A DNA stretch of 51,918 nt from Falciphora oryzae (taxonomy: Eukaryota; Ascomycota; Sordariomycetes; Magnaporthales; Magnaporthaceae): the NCBI GenBank assembly GCA_000733355.1, contig JNVV01000021.1, positions 260,978 to 312,895 of the forward strand, given 5' to 3'. A program made the position numbers and the translations under genes. Shown here piece by piece: positions 20,362-32,000 of the stretch. The notes beneath the pieces are model-generated. The model ran no database searches. It was not told where the DNA came from and was given only the letters and a program-made list of their open reading frames with translations. Every line of letters starts with the position of its first letter. Within the stretch, counting starts at the first letter, position 1.

Positions 20362-21352
20362 ATGTACTTCAGCAACAAGAACTCGGCGCTTGCCGCCATC
20401 CTGGCCTTTGCCACTGCCGGCACCAACGCCCACATGGAAATGGCTGAGCCCAAGCCCTTCACCTCACCTGCCCTGCAGAACGGTCCCATCGACACTGCGT
20501 CTGGCCGCGCTTTCCCCTGTCAGGTCGGTGCCGGAGGCTATGCTGGCACCCCCACGCAGATGGCCCTCGGCTCCTCGCAGAACCTGGCCTTCACCGGCCA
20601 GGCCACCCACGGCGGCGGCTCGTGCCAGATCTCCATCAGCTACGACGTGGCCCCAACCAAGCAGTCGGTTTGGAAGGTGATCCACTCGATCGAGGGCGGC
20701 TGCGTCGCCAACGTCGACGGCAACATGGGCGACTCGGCCACCGCCCCCAGCCCCTTCAAGTTCAAGTTCCCGATCCCGAGCGACATCCCCACCGGCAAGG
20801 CCACCATCGCCTGGACCTGGCTCAACCGCATCGGCAACCGCGAGTTCTACATGAACTGCGCCCCCGTCGAGCTGACGGGCTCGGGCGGCTCCAAGTCGGC
20901 CTACGACGCCCTCCCGGATATGCTGGTCACCAACATTGACGGCAAGAACGCCTGCAACACAGTTGAGGGCTCCGACTACATGTACCCCAACCCCGGCAAG
21001 TCGGTCCAGCGCATGGGCCAGGCCAACAGGCTCATCCAGCTGCAGTGCGCTGCTGGTACTCCTGGTGGCTCCGCCGGCAGCAGCCCCTCGACCCCGTCGA
21101 CGCCTTCCAAGCCCTCGCAGCCCCCTTCGTCGCAGCCCTCCAAGCCCGCGAACGGTGGTGGCAACAACGGCAACCCCGGCTCCGGCAACCCCGGCTCTGG
21201 CAACGGCGGCGGCAACAACGGCAACCCTGGCTCTGGTAACGGCAACGGCAACAGCGGCAAGCCTACCAAGGTTCCCGGTGGTGTCTTCGCCCCTGCTCCC
21301 AGCTCCTCCGCTGCTCCTACCAAGCCCGCTCCCACGGCTGCCCCTGCTCCTG

Positions 21353-21389
<37 letters not shown>

Positions 21390-21687
21390 TTCTGGTTCCG
21401 GCTCCGGATCCGGTTCTGGCTCTGGTTCCGGCTCTGGTTCCGGCTCTGGCTCGGGCGCCCCCAAGGCCCCTGGCTCTGGCTCCACCGTCGGCGCCCAGGC
21501 TGCCGGCTCCGCCTGCAGCCCCGAGGGCCAGTGGAACTGCGTCGGCGGCAGCTCCTACCAGCTCTGCGGCAGCGGTGTCTGGTCGGTCGTCATGCCCCTC
21601 TCCGCCGGCACCAGCTGCACCCCCGGCCAGTCCTCCAGCCTCTCCATCGCCGCCGTCGGCAGGAGGGCCGCTGCCTTCCGCGCCTAA
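20362..21687 (+). CDS. AA11 lytic polysaccharide monooxygenase (chitin-active type) with C-terminal X278-like module, 441 aa
   Basis: Secreted copper enzyme that breaks chitin chains by oxidation. Residues 1-23 form a signal peptide ending TNA, so the mature protein begins with His24, as required for the copper histidine brace. The second brace His is His83 ([15 protein letters not shown]), and Tyr163 ([13 protein letters not shown]) is in the position of the axial Tyr. These blocks, with [10 protein letters not shown] at the mature N-terminus, identify AA11 rather than AA9 or AA10. The catalytic domain ends near residue 230. A long Pro/Ser/Gly/Asn-rich linker follows, including 17 Gly-Ser dipeptides, and then a Cys-rich module (about 383-427: [24 protein letters not shown]...GTSCTPG) that resembles X278, a chitin-binding module found on AA11 enzymes. 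No intron is needed. ATG 20362 is the first in frame. Possible uses are cell-wall remodelling or attack on chitin of other organisms. Confidence 0.92.
21352..21453. repeat. Hexanucleotide repeat GGCTCT (17 units) coding a Gly-Ser linker
   Basis: 102 bases made of GGCTCT and close variants (GGTTCT, GGTTCC, GGCTCC, GGATCC, GGTTCT). The first five units are identical, while later ones vary only at third positions, so the Gly-Ser repeat is preserved at protein level. Confidence 0.92.
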
Positions 21688-23016
21688 GCGGCCAACAAAC
21701 AAAGCTGTCGGAACAGGTTTCGGCGCCTGCAATCTTTAACTTCTTGAGCACACGTCTTTACGATCATCTTTTCTTCTTTTGTTGTACGAGTAACAAACTT
21801 CTCTTCTTCGATTCCCCCCTTTTTGGGCTTCTTCTTTCCTTTCCTATTTTGGGCGGAAAAAAACTAGGGTTTTTGTGAGACAAAGCATTTTAGAGCTTTG
21901 AGGCGCAGCGCATTCATTTTTGGTTTTTATTGGGCATGGAACAATTTTTTTCGGATGATATCCCTCTTCTTCACGACCTTCGTTTATGTACATACATCCA
22001 CACTTGGGTTAGTTGGGCGGACAGGCCCTTGGGGGAGAAGCCCTCCGAGGTTTATCAGTCAGACAGTCATCCCTCGCGAGAGGGATGGGTGTAGAAACCT
22101 CTTGATAAAACATTTCTTGAAATCACGCGTTCTTATGATGTGACTTGTAGAACACATGATGCTTAGAATACTGAATTCTGAATATGAGTAATTGTCCGAC
22201 TCACTGTATTTATCTGGAGTGCCTCAAGACGTCTAGAAAAATGATGTCTTTCCAAAATGGGTAATCTGGCTGTTAGCGCCCAGGTGCGGCTCTGCATGTG
22301 AGATCTGGGGTGTCGTTGAGTGACAATTTCCATGGCGCGACCTCCCGTCCAGGCATGGATGCCATGGACCTGCTTCTGGGGATTTCGATAAGACGCGATA
22401 AGGAAAAGGAGCCGGGGCCACAAACACCCCCGCTTTTTAGCCTTCAGTCGGCCAATAGGGCTACGGAATTTGTCGCGCTAATGCACGGAAAATTGTTAGT
22501 CCCTTGCCTAGCGCGATTTGATTTGGCGACCGCAACGCCCACCTGCTTTCCGGTCGCGTTTCTTGAACTTTTTTTTTTTTTTTTGATGGCCGTCACTTGC
22601 GTGGGGAGCCTTGGAGCTGTCAATTCTAGGCCGTTGCTCAGTGAGGTGCCAGGCGACATCACCTCCACGCCTTGCACAACCGCACCCTCGACCCCACGAC
22701 ATTACCTCTACGCATTATCCTGCTTTACGGGGTCGGGCCTTACGACATCACGAAACCATTTAAACCTTATCATCTTTTAATCCATCTAACCAGCCCAGTG
22801 ATCGAAGCTGGTTGGTGCACTTGCTTCGCGTCATCGAGCGACGTCTAAGTCGCGACGGCGCTGAAGCTGTAGCTTCGCAAAAGTCGACCTCGTCCCCGAC
22901 CAGCGCACACGACCAAACCATCCGACCAAAGCGGCGCAACCACTCCTGGCTTGCGCTTTCCCTCGATTGCTCCCCATGCGGCCAATTCACCGGCTTCACT
23001 GGCACAGCTCATAGCC
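21688..23016. other. Spacer between AA11 LPMO and TRA1
   Basis: 1.3 kb holding the 3' UTR of the LPMO gene and the TRA1 promoter. A T run lies at about 22569-22584. No gene is seen. The TRA1 leader (22800-23016) contains short open frames but none with coding character. Confidence 0.5.
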
Positions 23017-26000
23017 ATGTCGGGCAGCGTGCTAGAAGAGGCCGTGAAGCGGCTCGTCTCTCCGGAGACGGGTGCGTCTCCCGAGCCCGCCCCGTGAACC
23101 CCCTCGCTGCCGGCCCGCGCAGCCGACTTGACGCGCTGTACTGACCTCGAAATTCGCAGACCCGAAACAGAAGCTAGAGTCCGCGACTAACCTTCGCGAC
23201 ACTCTGGACCACTACACCTCGGGCCTCGCCATCTACCCCCAGTTCCTCAAGCGGGTGATGCCCGCATTCATCAACGTCTTGAGGGGACCATGCATATTCC
23301 AGAGCGCCGCGCCGGAGCAGAGGCTACGGAACTGCATCCTCGAGATCCTGCACCGACTGCCGACCACACCGAGCCCCGCCGAGCCCTTCGAACCGTATGC
23401 CGACGAGGTGGTCGACCTGCTGATGGGTCTCGTCCGCACCGACAACGAGGACAATGCCACGCTGTGCGTCAAGATCATCTCTGACATCATGCGCCACCAG
23501 CACAAGATCATGGCCGGCAAGGTCCAGCTCTTCCTCTCCCTGATCCAGGAGCTGTTTGAGCAGATGGAGCGCGTCGTCCACGAGCAGCTCGACAACGGCT
23601 CGGCCGCCGCCAGCGCCCCGGGCGGGCCGTCCACCCCGTCCAGCTCCCAGACCACGTTCCAGCAGTCTGGCCCCGCGTCGCCGGTAGCGCCGGCCCCTGA
23701 CTTCGACCAACAGCAGAACTCGAGGCCGCTGCTCCGGGGAATGCAGTCTTTCAAGGTGCTGTCCGAGTGCCCAATAATAGTCGTGTCCATCTTCCAGGTG
23801 TACCGCAACACGGTGCCGCAGAACGTCAAGGCCTTTGTGCCCCTGATCAAGGGCGTCCTGTGTCTCCAGGCCAAGGCGCAGGAGCAGGCGCACGCCGAGG
23901 CGGCCGCCAAGGGCACGATTTTCGCGGGTGTGAGCCCGGGCGTCAAGAACCGGGCCGCGTTTGGCGAGTTCATCACGGCGCAAGTCAAGACCATGAGCTT
24001 CCTGGCGTACCTGCTGCGCCAGTACTCGCAGCAGCTGACCGACTTCCTGCCGACGCTCCCCGACATTGTGGTGCGCCTGCTCAAGGACTGCCCGCGCGAG
24101 CGGTCCAGCGCGCGCAAGGAGCTGCTCGTCGCGATCCGGCACATTATAAACTTTAATTTCAGGAAGATCTTCCTGCCCAAGATCGACGAGCTCCTCGAGG
24201 AGCGCACCCTGATCGGCGACGGCCTGACCGTGTACGAGACGATGCGCCCTCTTGCGTATAGTATGCTGGCGGACCTCATCCACCACGTGCGCGATAACCT
24301 CTCGCCAGCGCAGATCCGCAAGACGGTCGAGGTCTACACCAAGAACCTGCAGGACACCTTCCCCGGCACGAGCTTCCAGACTATGAGTGCGAAGCTCCTG
24401 CTGAACATGGCCGAATGCATTGCCAAGATGCCGAACAAGGTGGATGCCCGCCACTACCTCATCATGATCCTCAACGCCATCGGCGACAAGTTTGCGGCCA
24501 TGAACAGGCAGTACGAGAACGCGGTCAAGCTCTCCGAGGCCTTCCGGAAGCAGGAGGGCACCCAGGAGACTTACCTCGCCCACAAGGACCAGCGCCCGGA
24601 GTGGGACGAGATCGACATCTTCAATGCGATGCCCATCAAGACGTCCAACCCGCGTGACAGGGGGACCGACCCTGTCGTGGACAACAAGTTTCTGTTCAAG
24701 AATCTGATGAACGGACTTAAGAACACCTTCTACCAACTCAAGTTCTGCAACCCTGGCCAGGTCATCGACCCTGCCAAGGCGCCGCAGCACTGGCAGGATG
24801 TCAGCTACGGCTTCACTGCTGAGGAGGTGCAGGTCATTGTCAAGCTCTTCCGGGAAGGCGCCTACGTATTTAGGTACTACGAGGCTGAGAAGCCCGTTCC
24901 GGACGCGAGCTCGACGTCGTCGGTCGAGATGGCGAACCTCTATATGGTTTCTAGTGGAAAGGAGGAGAAAGATCTCCTGGAGACGTTCGCCACCGTCTTC
25001 CACTGCATCGACCCGGCCACCTTCCACGAGGTGTTCCAACAGGAGATGCCGCGGCTGTACGAGATGATCTTCGACCACCATGCCCTCCTCCACATCCCCC
25101 AGTTTTTCCTCGCCAGCGAAGCCACCTCGCCCAGCTTTTGCGGCATGCTGCTCCGCTTCCTGATGGAGCGCATCGAGGACATCGGGTCGGCAGACGTCAA
25201 GAAGTCGTCTATTCTCCTGAGGCTGTTCAAGCTCGCTTTCATGGCTGTTACTTTGTTCGCTACCCAGAACGAGCCGGTCCTTCTCCCACACGTCCTAGAC
25301 ATCGTCACCAAGAGCATTGACCTCTCGACCCGCGCGGAGGAGCCTATGAATTACTTCCTTCTGCTGAGGTCTCTCTTTAGGAGCATAGGTGGCGGAAAGT
25401 TCGAGCACCTCTATAAGCAGATATTGCCGCTTCTCGAGATGCTCCTGGATGTGCTCAACAACCTCCTCATGGCGGCCCGGAAGCCGATCGAGCGGGATCT
25501 CTACGTCGAGCTGTGCTTGACCGTGCCTGCCCGTTTGAGTAACCTGCTTCCGCATCTCAGTTATCTAATGAGGCCACTGGTGGTGGCTCTTCGGGCGGGC
25601 ACCGAACTGGTTGGCCAGGGACTGCGCACGCTTGAGCTGTGTGTCGATAACCTGACTGCGGATTATCTAGACCCGATCATGGCCCCAGTGATAGATGACC
25701 TGATGACGGCCCTGTTCGAGCACCTGAAACCGCACCCGTACAGCCACTTCCACGCGCATACTACTATGAGGATTCTCGGGAAGCTTGGTGGCCGGAACCG
25801 AAAGTTCATGACGGACGCGCTGCCCGTCACCTTCCAGCAGTACGTGGACGACCGGTCGAGCATCGACCTTCGCCTCATTGGATCCAAGAAGGACAGGGCA
25901 TTCCCGGTCGATATTGGTGTCGAGCTCGCTATCCAAAAGTTGATGGAGGTGCCGAAGCCGGGCAAGGGCCCACAAACCCCGAAGCAGTCGGACGCATACT

Positions 26001-29000
26001 ACACCAAGCACGCCCTGCACTTCATTATCGCACAGGTGAAGCTCAGGATAGGCATTGACCAACTTTCAGACGACGTCTCCCGCCAGGTGCGCCTGCAGGC
26101 CCAGGACCTGCTGGCGAGGAAGCTCGACGGCGACTTCTCGGCGTTCGAGTCGAACGACCGCAGGCGCTCCATCCAAAAAAACGAAGAACAGGGCGATGTG
26201 CTCAAGAGACTGCTCAAAGCGCTCTTCTTTGCCCAGTCTCTGCCCGACTATGCCGCCGACGTGGACGTGTTCTTGATGAACATCTGCCGACACTTCACAA
26301 TCATTGAGGTGGGCAGGGGCCTGCAGGAGCTGAAGCGCGCGTCCAACACTTCCTTTGTCGTCGAGGCTGGAGAAGGACCGTTGTTCCTCGACACACGGGT
26401 CCTCTCCGATGCGATCCTGGACTCTCTCGCTTCGGAGCACCCCGACATCCGCGCTGCCGCCCAGCGTGCAATTTGCGAGGTGTTCAAGACGACCGGGATC
26501 ATCTTCGGATCTGAGAGCCAGGTGGGCCGTCTGCCTTTCTTCAACCACCTGGCCTCGGCTTTCTGCCATGGGTGTTACGAGGAGGAGTGGTTCACCAAGA
26601 TGGGGGGCACTCTCGGGATACACACCCTCTTGACCGAAGTCGACCTGGGTGATGGGTTTGTGGCGGCGAGGCAAATGGACTTCGTCCGCGCCCTCATGCA
26701 CGTGGTCAAAGACATGCCCCAGGACCTGCCCGAGAAGACGCGCCGGTCCGCACAGGAGACCTTGGACGTTCTTCTGGAGAGGATCACCAAGGACATCAAG
26801 AAGGAGGATGTCCTTGCGGTGCCCGGCCAGCCCGGCCAGCCTGGCCAGCCGCCACCGCGCCTTTCCCGCATGGCACAGGTCTGTCACGCGCTGAATAACG
26901 AGCTGTCGCATATGAACCGACATGTTCGTGAGACTGCAAAGCGCCTGCTCGAGACTATTGCAAAGGCCACTGGCGCTGAGGTCTGGGAGCTCATTGAGCC
27001 CTACAAGGACCGCCTCCTTGCCCCAATCTACGGCAAGCCTCTGCGGGCGCTGCCGTTTGCGGTGCAGATCGGCTACATCGATGCCGTGACGTACTACATG
27101 ACGCTCAAGAACGACTTTGTCCAGTTCGACGACCACCTGAATAGGCTGCTCATGGAGTCTCTGGCACTGGCCGACGCGAGCGACGAGTCCTTGGCCGGAA
27201 AACCCGGCGAGTTCCGCACTCATGAGTACATCGTCAACCTGAGGGTGTCGTGCATCAAGATCCTCAAGACGGCCATGGGCTTCGAGGAGTTCGCAAAGGG
27301 CCCGAACGACAGGCATCGTACCAAGATTGTGTCGGTGTTTTTCAAGTGCCTCTATCAGGAGCCAAAGCCCACCATCGAGGCCGCCAACGATGCCCTGAAG
27401 GGCGTGCTTTCGCCCACTAACAAGCTGCCCAAGGAGCTCCTTCAGTCAGGCCTGCGGCCCGTCTTGGCTAGTCTCCAAAACGCCAAGCAGCTGACGGTTC
27501 ACGGCCTGGATAACCTGGCAAGGCTCCTGAGGCTTCTCACGTCGTATTTCAAAGTGGAAATTGGCTCTCGCCTGCTGGAGCACACCAAGTCCCTCGTGGA
27601 TCCTGCGTCCCTACAACAGATCTCCTTCACATTCTTTGAGCAGCACCCGACGATGAAGGTCATAGCAGCGGTCTTTAATATCTTCCACCTGCTACCACCT
27701 GCCGCCGACGTGTTCCTCGAGCGTGTCATCGATACCGTCCTTGACCTCGAGGAGAAGCTGCGGCGGACCCACTGCAGCCCCTTCCGGGCGCCGCTGTACA
27801 AGTATCTCAACCGGTACCCTAACCAGGTCTGGGGACTGCTGCTCAGCAAGATCGACAACATCAAATACGGGCGTTTCCTGTCGCAGGTGCTGCGTGACGC
27901 AGAGAGCCAGCCCATTCGGGACCACGCCGCCAGCCACGTCGACGAGCTGATTCGGGCCTGCAGCACCGTCATCAACGACGGGCGCGAGACTAGGTATGCC
28001 GCGATCATCGAGACCATCAACGTGCTCGACGCGCTCTCCCGCTGGCCGGACTCAAAGTCCTGGATGGAGCGGAGGGAGCACCTCACTTGGCTCAAGCAGA
28101 ATGGCAAGGACCTCGAGAAGCACCTGCGGAGTAACGATCTGCCCCCCGAGCTGCGCCTTGCCGCCAATCAGGCCGGCGACCAGCTCATCGGGATCTTGAC
28201 CAAGTCCCTGGAGCAGGCGCCCAAGGACCTCGACGCCTTCTTCGGCCTGGTGGACGCCGTTACGAACGAGGAGTTCAGGATGACGCAGACGCTGCTTTCA
28301 TACATCTACAAGGGCATCATCTGCAACGAGTCTATTGAATTCTGGCGGACCATCGTCCTGAGGTGTTTGGACTTGTACGCCGGGAGGGCCGCGTCGCAGA
28401 AGACGAAACGCTTCCTGCTGCATTCTATCGTCAACCCCATCGTGGCCATGGACGTAATGCGCCATTGGGATCAGCCAGAGCAGGGCGGCGGCCCGCGCCT
28501 CATGGACAGGACCGTGATCGAGTCCATCAACAGCAAGATCTGGAAGGTGAACCTGGGAGACGCTCAAGAGGATCTCTTGCAGCCTGGCATCGACCACACG
28601 CGCATGGAGGTGCTGCAGCTGTCGGCCATGCTGGTCAAGTATCACCACGCCAGCCTCCAGGACGCCAGGAAGGATATTATCCGGTTCGGCTGGGCCTACA
28701 TCCGTCTCGAGGATGTCATCAACAAGCACGCCGCTTACGTCGTAATCTCATACTTCATCGCGCAGTACGACACGCCCGCCAAGATTGTCAGCCAGATCTA
28801 CTTTGCGCTGCTCAAGACGAGCCAGAACGAGGGCCGCGTGCTCGTGACGCAGGCCCTGGAGCTCCTGGCTCCCGTGCTGCCCAGGCGCTGTCCTACGCGG
28901 CCGGACGACCGCAACGCCGTCTGGGCGGTGGCTCCGCGCCGCATCCTCGCGGAAGAGGGGCAGAACGTGCAGCAGATGACGAGCATCTTCCAGTTCCTTG

Positions 29001-32000
29001 TCAAGCATCCCAGTCTCTTCTACGAGGCCCGCGAGAAGTTTGCGCTTCTCCTGATCCAGTCGTTGCGTAAGGTTGCGGCACCGCCTAACCCATCAAATGA
29101 AAGCAAGAAGCTCGCCCTTAACATGATGTGGCTTATCTGGGAGTGGGAGAAGCGCCGCGTCGAGGGGGTGGACTCGTCTTCGGGCACCAACCGCGCACTG
29201 TCAGAGTCTCCGACGACCAAGAAACGGAGGCTCGAGACTGAGATGGCTACCTCGTCGCCCCCAACAACCAGGACCGAGAGGGCTGAGTTCCTGATCCCGC
29301 CAATGGCCCGCCAAAAGATGGTTCGGTATTTGGTCGAGTTCATTGCCCAGCTGAGCGAGCGATACCAGCTGCCGTCGGCCAAGCCGAGGGACACGACCTC
29401 CACTCCAGGCCCGACTCTGCCTCCGCCTTCCACAGACATGTGCAAGCGGGCGATGCAGCTGCTGTACAACTTGCTGCAGCCGCAGTACTGGGCTGACCTG
29501 GACGTCGACCTATTCCCCAACGTCACTGAAATCATTCTTGCCAGTGATAAGACCAGCAGCATCCTGACGGCCGACCCCGCAGACAAGGAAAAGTTTGACG
29601 ACAAGTTCCTTACCAACATCATCAACACGCTGCAGGTCGTGCGCATCATCCTCAACTCCAAGTCAGATGAGTGGATCCTCAAGAATATGGAAAAGGTCCA
29701 GAAGGTGCTCGAGAAGTGCCTCAAGTCGGAGAACCCTGAGATCCAAGACTGCCTGCACCTGGCTGACCCCAAGTACGACGACAACCGCGAGATCCGGCCA
29801 ACTATCAAGCGTGTCCTGGACGCCGTCCCCGTGGCGTCGGACGACGTACAGATGGAGGACGCCGACGCCGAGGGCGAGTCCGAGAGCCAGTCCTCGGAGG
29901 TGGTCAACTTCCTGTCCGGCGTTGCGACCGAGACCATGGCCGCATCGAACTATGTGTCTGGCATCAACATCATCTGGTCCCTCGGGAACCGCGATCCCTC
30001 GTCGGTCGACCCGCACATCCCGGCGCTCATGAAGTCACTGCAGGTCAAGCTGGCCCGCGAGCACGTCTCACACTTCCAGGCCAAGATGAGCATCAGCATG
30101 GGCCAGCGGCCCACCGACGCGTCGGTGATCGAGATGGCCCCGTACGACCTCGAGATCCAGAGCGGCCTTATCCTGAAGGCCGTCGAGGTCGTGGCCAAGC
30201 GCATGGAGATCCTTGGCGACAACAGGCGGCCGTTCCTTAGTGTGCTCGCATCCTTGGTCGACAAGTCCTTGAACATCCCGCTGTGCGACATGATCCTCAA
30301 GATGGTCAAGAACTGGGTGTTCCGCTCCGAGGGCACCTGGCCTACGCTTAAGGAGAAGTGTGCTGTCTTACATAAGATGCTGTCCTTTGAGCAGCGCCAG
30401 GACCCGACGATGCTGCAGCGCTTCTTAGAGCTGGTTATTCGCATCTACGAAGACCCCAAGATCGCCCATACCGAGCTCACGGTGCGGCTCGAGCATGCGT
30501 TCCTCATCGGCACTAGAGCGCAGGATGTCGACATGCGCAACCGGTTCATGGCTATTTTCGACAAGAGCCTGCCCAAGGTCGCGACGGTGCGACTTGGGTA
30601 CGTGATCAAGTCGCAGAACTGGGACACGCTGGCCGAGTCGTACTGGCTCAGCCAGGCCACGCAGCTCTTGCTGGGTGCAGTCGAGCTTAACACGCCGACG
30701 CAGCTGCACCAGGAGGACTTCCGCATCATGCCCGTGTCGCAGCGGTTCAGCAACTATGCCAAAGACTCGAGGGAGCCCAGCGCGATGGCGGACGACAAGT
30801 ACGACAGCCTCATGGCGCGCCACCGCAAGTTCGTCGCGGAGCTCGGCGATGTGAGGGTCCGCGACATCATCGAGCCGCTTTCCCAGCTGCAGCACACCGA
30901 CCCCGCCCTCGCGCACCAGCTCTGGGTCGCGCTGTTCCCCATGTACTGGGCGGCGACCCTCCGGGAGGAGCGGGGAGAGCTCGAGCGTGGCATGGTGCAG
31001 CTGCTCACCAAGGACTTCCACGCGCGGCAGATAGATAAGAGGCCGAACGTGGTACAGTCCCTTCTGGAGGGCGCGGCCAAAGCATGGCCCGAGTGTAAGA
31101 TACCGCCGCATGTGCTCAAGTACGAGGCTAAAACCTTTGACGCCTGGTACACGGCGCTCTGCCAGCTGGAGAAGGCGGCGGTCCTGCCCGAGGTCGACTC
31201 GGCTAATGTCAGGGAGAGCAACCTTGACGCCCTGACCGAACTCTATGCGCTGCTCCAGGAGGACGATCTCTTCTACGGCACGTGGCGGCGGCGCTGCCAG
31301 TTCCTTGAGACCAACTCGGCGCTCTCGTATGAGCAGAACGGCATGTGGGACAAGGCGCAGAAGGGCTACGAGGCGGCCCAGATCAAGGCGCGCACGGGCG
31401 TGATCCCCTTCTCCCAGGCCGAGTACATGCTCTGGGAGGACCACTGGGTGCTCTGCGCGCAGAAGCTGCAGCAATGGGACATTCTGCAGGACTTTGCCAA
31501 GCACGAGAACTTCCAAGACCTCCTGCTTGAGTGCGCGTGGAGGAACACGGAGATGTGGACAAACCAGGAGCACCGCGAGGCTCTGGACAACCTCATCAAG
31601 GGCGTTATGGACGCGCCGACGCCGAGGAGGGCCTTCTTCCAGGCCTTCATGTCCCTTCTCAAGCTGCACAGCAAACAGGAGGGCCTGCCCGAGTTCACAC
31701 GCGTGTGCGACGAGGCCATACAGCTGTCTATAAGGAAGTGGCACCAGCTGCCTCGTCGCTTCACGGCCGCGCACATCCCGCTCCTGCAGAACTTCCAGCA
31801 GCTGGTCGAGCTGCACGATGCTAGCGTAATCTGCGCAAGCCTGGCAAGCACGTCCCTGCAGAACCTGGACAACAAGTCTAGCGAGCTGAAGTTGCTCCTC
31901 GGTGCGTGGCGCGACAGGCTGCCCAACACGTGGGACGACATCACGACGTGGCAGGACCTGGTCACGTGGAGGCAGCACATCTTCGGCCTCATCAACAGCA

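Noticed and set aside
21352..21453. Repeat array as CRISPR-like
   Set aside because: Eukaryotic coding microsatellite without spacers; reads as a Gly-Ser linker.
20464..21732. 422-codon minus-strand open frame
   Set aside because: Antisense of the AA11 LPMO gene; its Arg/Ala/Gly repeats mirror the Gly-Ser linker.
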